Shown: piece by piece, positions 7,498 through 9,675 of the stretch
How the letters are laid out: every line of letters starts with the position of its first letter
Position numbering within the stretch: position 1 is the first letter of the stretch
Program-made: the position numbers and the translations under genes
The notes under the pieces: generated by a model
Databases searched by the model: none
The model's input: the letters and a program-made list of their open reading frames with translations, nothing else
Told to the model about the DNA's origin: nothing
Origin: Deltaproteobacteria bacterium
Lineage (GTDB): Bacteria; Myxococcota_A; UBA9160; SZUA-336
Length of the DNA stretch: 9,675 nt
Direction: 5' to 3'
Assembly (NCBI GenBank): GCA_030624945.1
Contig: JAUXJB010000044.1
Coordinates: 1 to 9,675 of the forward strand

Positions 7498-8574
7498 TCA
7501 GCGCAGGAGCACCACCCGGGCCCCCTCGCGGGCAATCCTCCCCGCCAGCTCGAGATCCAGCAGCACCGCGGCGAGCCTGTCCGCAGGGAGCCCCAGTGTC
7601 CGTACGAGCTCGTCCGCCCCCCGCGGTCCGTCCCGCAGCTCGGCCAGCACGCGCCCGGGCATGCTCTCCGGGAACTCCAGCTCCCGCTGGTCCGGTCGCG
7701 CTGCCTTGCGGGCGGCTATCACACCCACCAGCACCCGCAGATCCTCCGCATCCAGGATGGGGTGGGCCGTCCGCAGCAGCGCGTTCGACCCCCGACAGAG
7801 ATCGCTGTCCGTCGGACCCGGCACCACCCCGAGATCCCTCCCCTGGTCCAGCGCGTGCTGGGCGGTCCACAGAGTCCCGCTCCGCTCGCGCGCCTCCACC
7901 ACCAACGCGGCCCTAGCCAACCCACTGATCAGCCGATTCCGCTCCGGGAAGTGAAACGGCAGATACTTCTGGCCCGGTGGATACTCCGAGATCCACGCTC
8001 CCTGCCCGGCCAGGATGCGCGCCGCCAGCCCGCGATTCCCCACGGGCGTCGGCCGCTCGAGCCCCGACGCCAGCACGGCAACCGTCCGACCCCCGACACT
8101 CAGCGCCCCCTCGTGCGCCGCGGCATCGATCCCGTACGCCAGCCCGCTCACGATGATCACCCCATCCGCAGCCAGCGCCGCCGCGAGCTCGCGCGCCACG
8201 TGGCGCGCGCGTGAGGACGGTCGCCGCGCCCCGACCATCGCCAGCATCGGTCCGCTCGGCAGAGTTCCACGCAGGTAGATCAGGAGCGGTGGATCGGGCA
8301 TCTCCTCGAGCGCCCGAGGGAAACCCGGTCCGCCCCGGACCAGCACGCTGAGACCAAGCTTCCGGACCTCCGCGAGCTCGTGGCCCGCCGCCACCAGGTC
8401 GGGGCCCCGCCTGAGGTCTGCAGCGGTCGTAGCGTTGCAGTACGCTGCGAGCTCCCAGACGGCGCGACCGAAGATCGCTCCCGGTGAGCCAAAGCGCCCG
8501 AGCAAGCTCGACGCCTGGTCTCGTCGGAGGCCCGGAACATTGCGGAGAGCAATCCAGAGCAGTGGGTCGTCCAC
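7498..8574 (-). CDS. dprA: DNA-processing protein DprA (Smf)
   Basis: DprA binds incoming single-stranded DNA during natural transformation, protects it and loads RecA; it is also widely kept in non-competent species. The GTG at 8574 gives 358 residues beginning MDDPLLWIALRNVPGL, which matches the usual family N-terminus. It is followed by a short helical domain, then the Rossmann-like core. Core motifs are VGARRPS (114 to 120), SGLAYGID (143 to 150), GRTVAVLASGL, FPERNRLISGLA (209 to 220), VVEARERSGT, and GVVPGP followed by RGSNALL. The last 55 to 60 residues resemble the DprA winged-helix domain (ELVRTLGLPADRLAAVLLDLELAGRI). A TTG at 8628 would add 18 poorly conserved residues. Neither start has a good ribosome binding site, and a leader ORF with a strong one lies just upstream. 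It is the first gene of the long minus-strand operon. Confidence 0.95.
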   Translation of the reverse strand: MDDPLLWIALRNVPGLRRDQASSLLGRFGSPGAIFGRAVWELAAYCNATTAADLRRGPDLVAAGHELAEVRKLGLSVLVRGGPGFPRALEEMPDPPLLIYLRGTLPSGPMLAMVGARRPSSRARHVARELAAALAADGVIIVSGLAYGIDAAAHEGALSVGGRTVAVLASGLERPTPVGNRGLAARILAGQGAWISEYPPGQKYLPFHFPERNRLISGLARAALVVEARERSGTLWTAQHALDQGRDLGVVPGPTDSDLCRGSNALLRTAHPILDAEDLRVLVGVIAARKAARPDQRELEFPESMPGRVLAELRDGPRGADELVRTLGLPADRLAAVLLDLELAGRIAREGARVVLLR

Positions 8575-8611
8575 GTTGGGAAGTCCGCGGGACCGCGCAG
8601 GGGGCGAGAGC

Positions 8612-8653
8612 TCAGAGTAGCCGCGCAAGCGGCGACGCGCCGCTTATGAGCAT
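8612..8653 (-). CDS. Possible 13-residue leader peptide upstream of dprA
   Basis: On the minus strand GGAGGGG (8667 to 8661) stands seven bases before an ATG at 8653. This opens a 13-codon ORF, MLISGASPLARLL, ending in TGA at 8612, 37 bases before the dprA GTG. It is the best Shine-Dalgarno of the region, while dprA itself lacks one. The ORF is in a different frame from dprA and contains the 19-base hairpin at 8627 to 8645. It may be a leader peptide coupling or tuning dprA translation, or a chance ORF. There is no run of one codon type to suggest amino-acid attenuation. Confidence 0.3.
   Translation of the reverse strand: MLISGASPLARLL
8627..8645. repeat. 8-bp perfect hairpin upstream of dprA
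   Basis: AAGCGGCG and CGCCGCTT are perfect inverted repeats around a three-base loop (ACG on the plus strand). The structure lies within the possible leader ORF and overlaps the alternative TTG start of dprA at 8628. In dprA-direction RNA it would sit about 50 bases ahead of the GTG start and about 15 bases after the GGAGGGG. No T-run follows on either strand, so I do not call it a terminator. Confidence 0.45.
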
Positions 8654-8720
8654 TCGGATGCCCCTCCGGAAGCCGTCGCCCACAAGCTCACCGCGGCTCT
8701 CCCACCGATGGGCTCGGGAA

Positions 8721-8738
8721 CAGGTAACCTGGGCAGGT
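8721..8738. promoter_or_regulatory. CAGGT/ACCTG inverted-repeat cluster in the divergent intergenic region
   Basis: CAGGT-A-ACCTG-GG-CAGGT occupies these 18 bases: a five-base arm, its inverse, and the arm again. It is flanked by GAACA (8718 to 8722) and TGTTC (8738 to 8742), also inverse to each other. The cluster lies between the divergent dprA operon and the phosphotransferase gene, about 90 bases before the latter's start. That position and symmetry suit a repressor binding site. No transcription factor gene is in view and I recognise no known operator, so this is suggestive only. Confidence 0.25.
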
Positions 8739-8830
8739 GTTCTCATCCGAGCCGGAGCGCTGCATGGAGGAGGGCGGCCGGCTGACCATGTACGGCCGGG
8801 TCGGTTTGGGCGATGAGGCGCTGCGAGACG

Positions 8831-9675
8831 ATGAGCGAGTCGCATAGACGATCCGGTCCTGCCGTCGAAGAGCGCGCAGGAGTGCTCGATCTCGAGGCCA
8901 GGCAGGCGAAGCTGCAGGCCTGGCTCGGGACCCGGCTACCGCAAGGGCAAGAGGTGTCGATCACGCCCCTCCAAAGGGCGAGCGCGGGCTTTTCGAACGA
9001 GACCTATGCTTTCGATTTGCGGTGGCGGGAGGAAGGGCGCGAGCGCGAGCTGGCGCTCATCGTGCGCTGGCCACCCATGGCGTCTCCCATCTTCCCCGAA
9101 TACGACATGTCGCTGCAGTTCCGGGTCATGCAGTGTCTGCAAGGCACTGGCGTCCCGGTGCCGGCGGTGTACTGGTGCGAGGAAGACGCGTCGGTCCTGG
9201 GCGCGCCCTTCTACGTGATGGAGAGGGTCGAAGGCGCGATCCCCTCGGATCTCGCGCCGAGTTACCACGGTGCCGGGATCCTGTGGGTAGCCACTCCCGA
9301 GGGCAGAGCCCAGATGTGGTGGCGAGCGGTGGAGGCGATGGCCGAGATCCATTCCGTGGACTGGCAGCGGCTGGGCCTTGCCTTCCTGTCGGTCCCGAGC
9401 GGCGGCACCGATCCCCTCGATCGGCAGATTGCGCTCTACGAGAGGTGGCTGGCCTGGTCGACGAGCGAGCCCGCGCCGGTCCTCCGCGCGGGCTTCGAGT
9501 GGGTGAAGCAGCATCGCTTCGAACCCCGGCGTTCGAGCCTGTGCTGGGGAGATGCGAAGATCAGCAACCTGATCTTCCGAAACGGCGAGGTGGTGGCGGT
9601 CCTCGACTGGGAGATGGCTCATCTCGGCGATCCCGAAGCGGATCTGGCGTGGTTCCTCATCCTGGATCAGGAAAC
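8831..9675 (+). CDS. Phosphotransferase-family kinase (APH/ACAD10-11-like), 5' part; runs off the window
   Basis: This is the only plus-strand gene; 281 complete codons are visible without a stop. The fold is that of aminoglycoside phosphotransferase-like small-molecule kinases. It shows a nucleotide loop ASAGFSNETY (50 to 59), a basic residue in LIVRWPP (R79) in the position of the usual lysine, a hinge-like PFYVMERVEG (126 to 135), the catalytic loop WGDAKISN (239 to 246) and the metal-binding DWE (259 to 261) followed by GDPEADLAW. The WGDxxxxN form, with Trp instead of the usual His, and the MERVEG and DWEMAHLGDP stretches resemble the kinase domain of ACAD10/11-type proteins. Members of that group phosphorylate hydroxyacyl-CoAs, so a role in acyl-CoA metabolism is more likely than antibiotic resistance; the substrate is unknown. 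ATG 8831 was chosen; an in-frame ATG at 8813 is possible, and both have weak ribosome binding sites. It diverges from dprA. Confidence 0.85.
   Translation, partial: MSESHRRSGPAVEERAGVLDLEARQAKLQAWLGTRLPQGQEVSITPLQRASAGFSNETYAFDLRWREEGRERELALIVRWPPMASPIFPEYDMSLQFRVMQCLQGTGVPVPAVYWCEEDASVLGAPFYVMERVEGAIPSDLAPSYHGAGILWVATPEGRAQMWWRAVEAMAEIHSVDWQRLGLAFLSVPSGGTDPLDRQIALYERWLAWSTSEPAPVLRAGFEWVKQHRFEPRRSSLCWGDAKISNLIFRNGEVVAVLDWEMAHLGDPEADLAWFLILDQE

Noticed and set aside
5998..8214. A 738-codon open frame on the plus strand opposite xerC, trmFO and dprA
   Set aside because: It lies antisense to three highly conserved genes. The protein is rich in Arg, Pro, His and Gly with no recognisable motif. 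Long stop-free antisense frames are expected in GC-rich coding DNA.
8575..8653. A frameshifted dprA with its true N-terminus at the ATG of 8653
   Set aside because: The 8653 frame ends at a stop at 8612 and its peptide does not resemble DprA. The GTG form already begins with a family-like N-terminus, so no frameshift is needed.
8764..8847. A 27-codon plus-strand ORF containing GGAGGAGGG just before the kinase gene
   Set aside because: The first ATG has no ribosome binding site, the purine-rich run is 13 bases from the second ATG, and the ORF overlaps the kinase start. Nothing supports it beyond chance.
8831..9675. The kinase as an antibiotic resistance gene
   Set aside because: Although the fold is that of aminoglycoside phosphotransferases, the WGD catalytic loop and flanking motifs point to the ACAD10/11-like metabolic group, and no mobile element or resistance context is present.

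Overview
This is a GC-rich bacterial window made up almost entirely of housekeeping genes. All but one are read from the minus strand. Packing is tight, with 4-base stop/start overlaps, and non-ATG starts are common (TTG for hslU, probably GTG for xerC and dprA). Both the conserved cluster dprA-trmFO-xerC-hslV-hslU-argB-argF and the J-domain/TPR protein beside a DnaK suggest a member of the former Deltaproteobacteria (Myxococcota, Desulfobacterota or a related uncultured lineage). That placement is inferred from gene order and protein style. No rRNA or other taxonomic marker is present.

Layout, read on the minus strand from right to left. Block 1 (about 8650 to 1578) looks like one long operon. 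It runs dprA (DNA uptake and recombination), trmFO (folate-dependent tRNA m5U54 methylation), xerC (chromosome dimer resolution), hslV and hslU (ATP-dependent protease and its unfoldase), argB (N-acetylglutamate kinase) and argF (ornithine carbamoyltransferase). Gaps are 18 bases or less, or the genes overlap. topA, which in many bacteria sits between dprA and trmFO, is absent here. argD, often found between argB and argF, is absent too. Block 2 (1513 to 1) starts after a 129-base gap holding a candidate sigma-28-like promoter. It encodes a J-domain/TPR co-chaperone followed at once by the first 137 codons of a DnaK that leaves the window, so it looks like a co-expressed chaperone and co-chaperone pair.

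Block 3 (8629 to 9675) is a divergent intergenic region of about 200 to 250 bases with a hairpin, a possible 13-residue leader ORF with a strong Shine-Dalgarno, and a CAGGT/ACCTG inverted-repeat cluster. On the plus strand it is followed by the first part of an aminoglycoside-phosphotransferase-fold kinase related to the ACAD10/11 kinase domain.

No gene-free stretch exceeds 300 bases. I saw no tRNA, rRNA, CRISPR array, insertion sequence or phage gene. I found no convincing undescribed system. The points most worth a second look are the altered carbamoyl-phosphate loop of ArgF, the FliA-like promoter ahead of the J/TPR-dnaK pair, the perfect 16-base palindrome across the J/TPR stop codon, and the leader ORF and hairpin before dprA.
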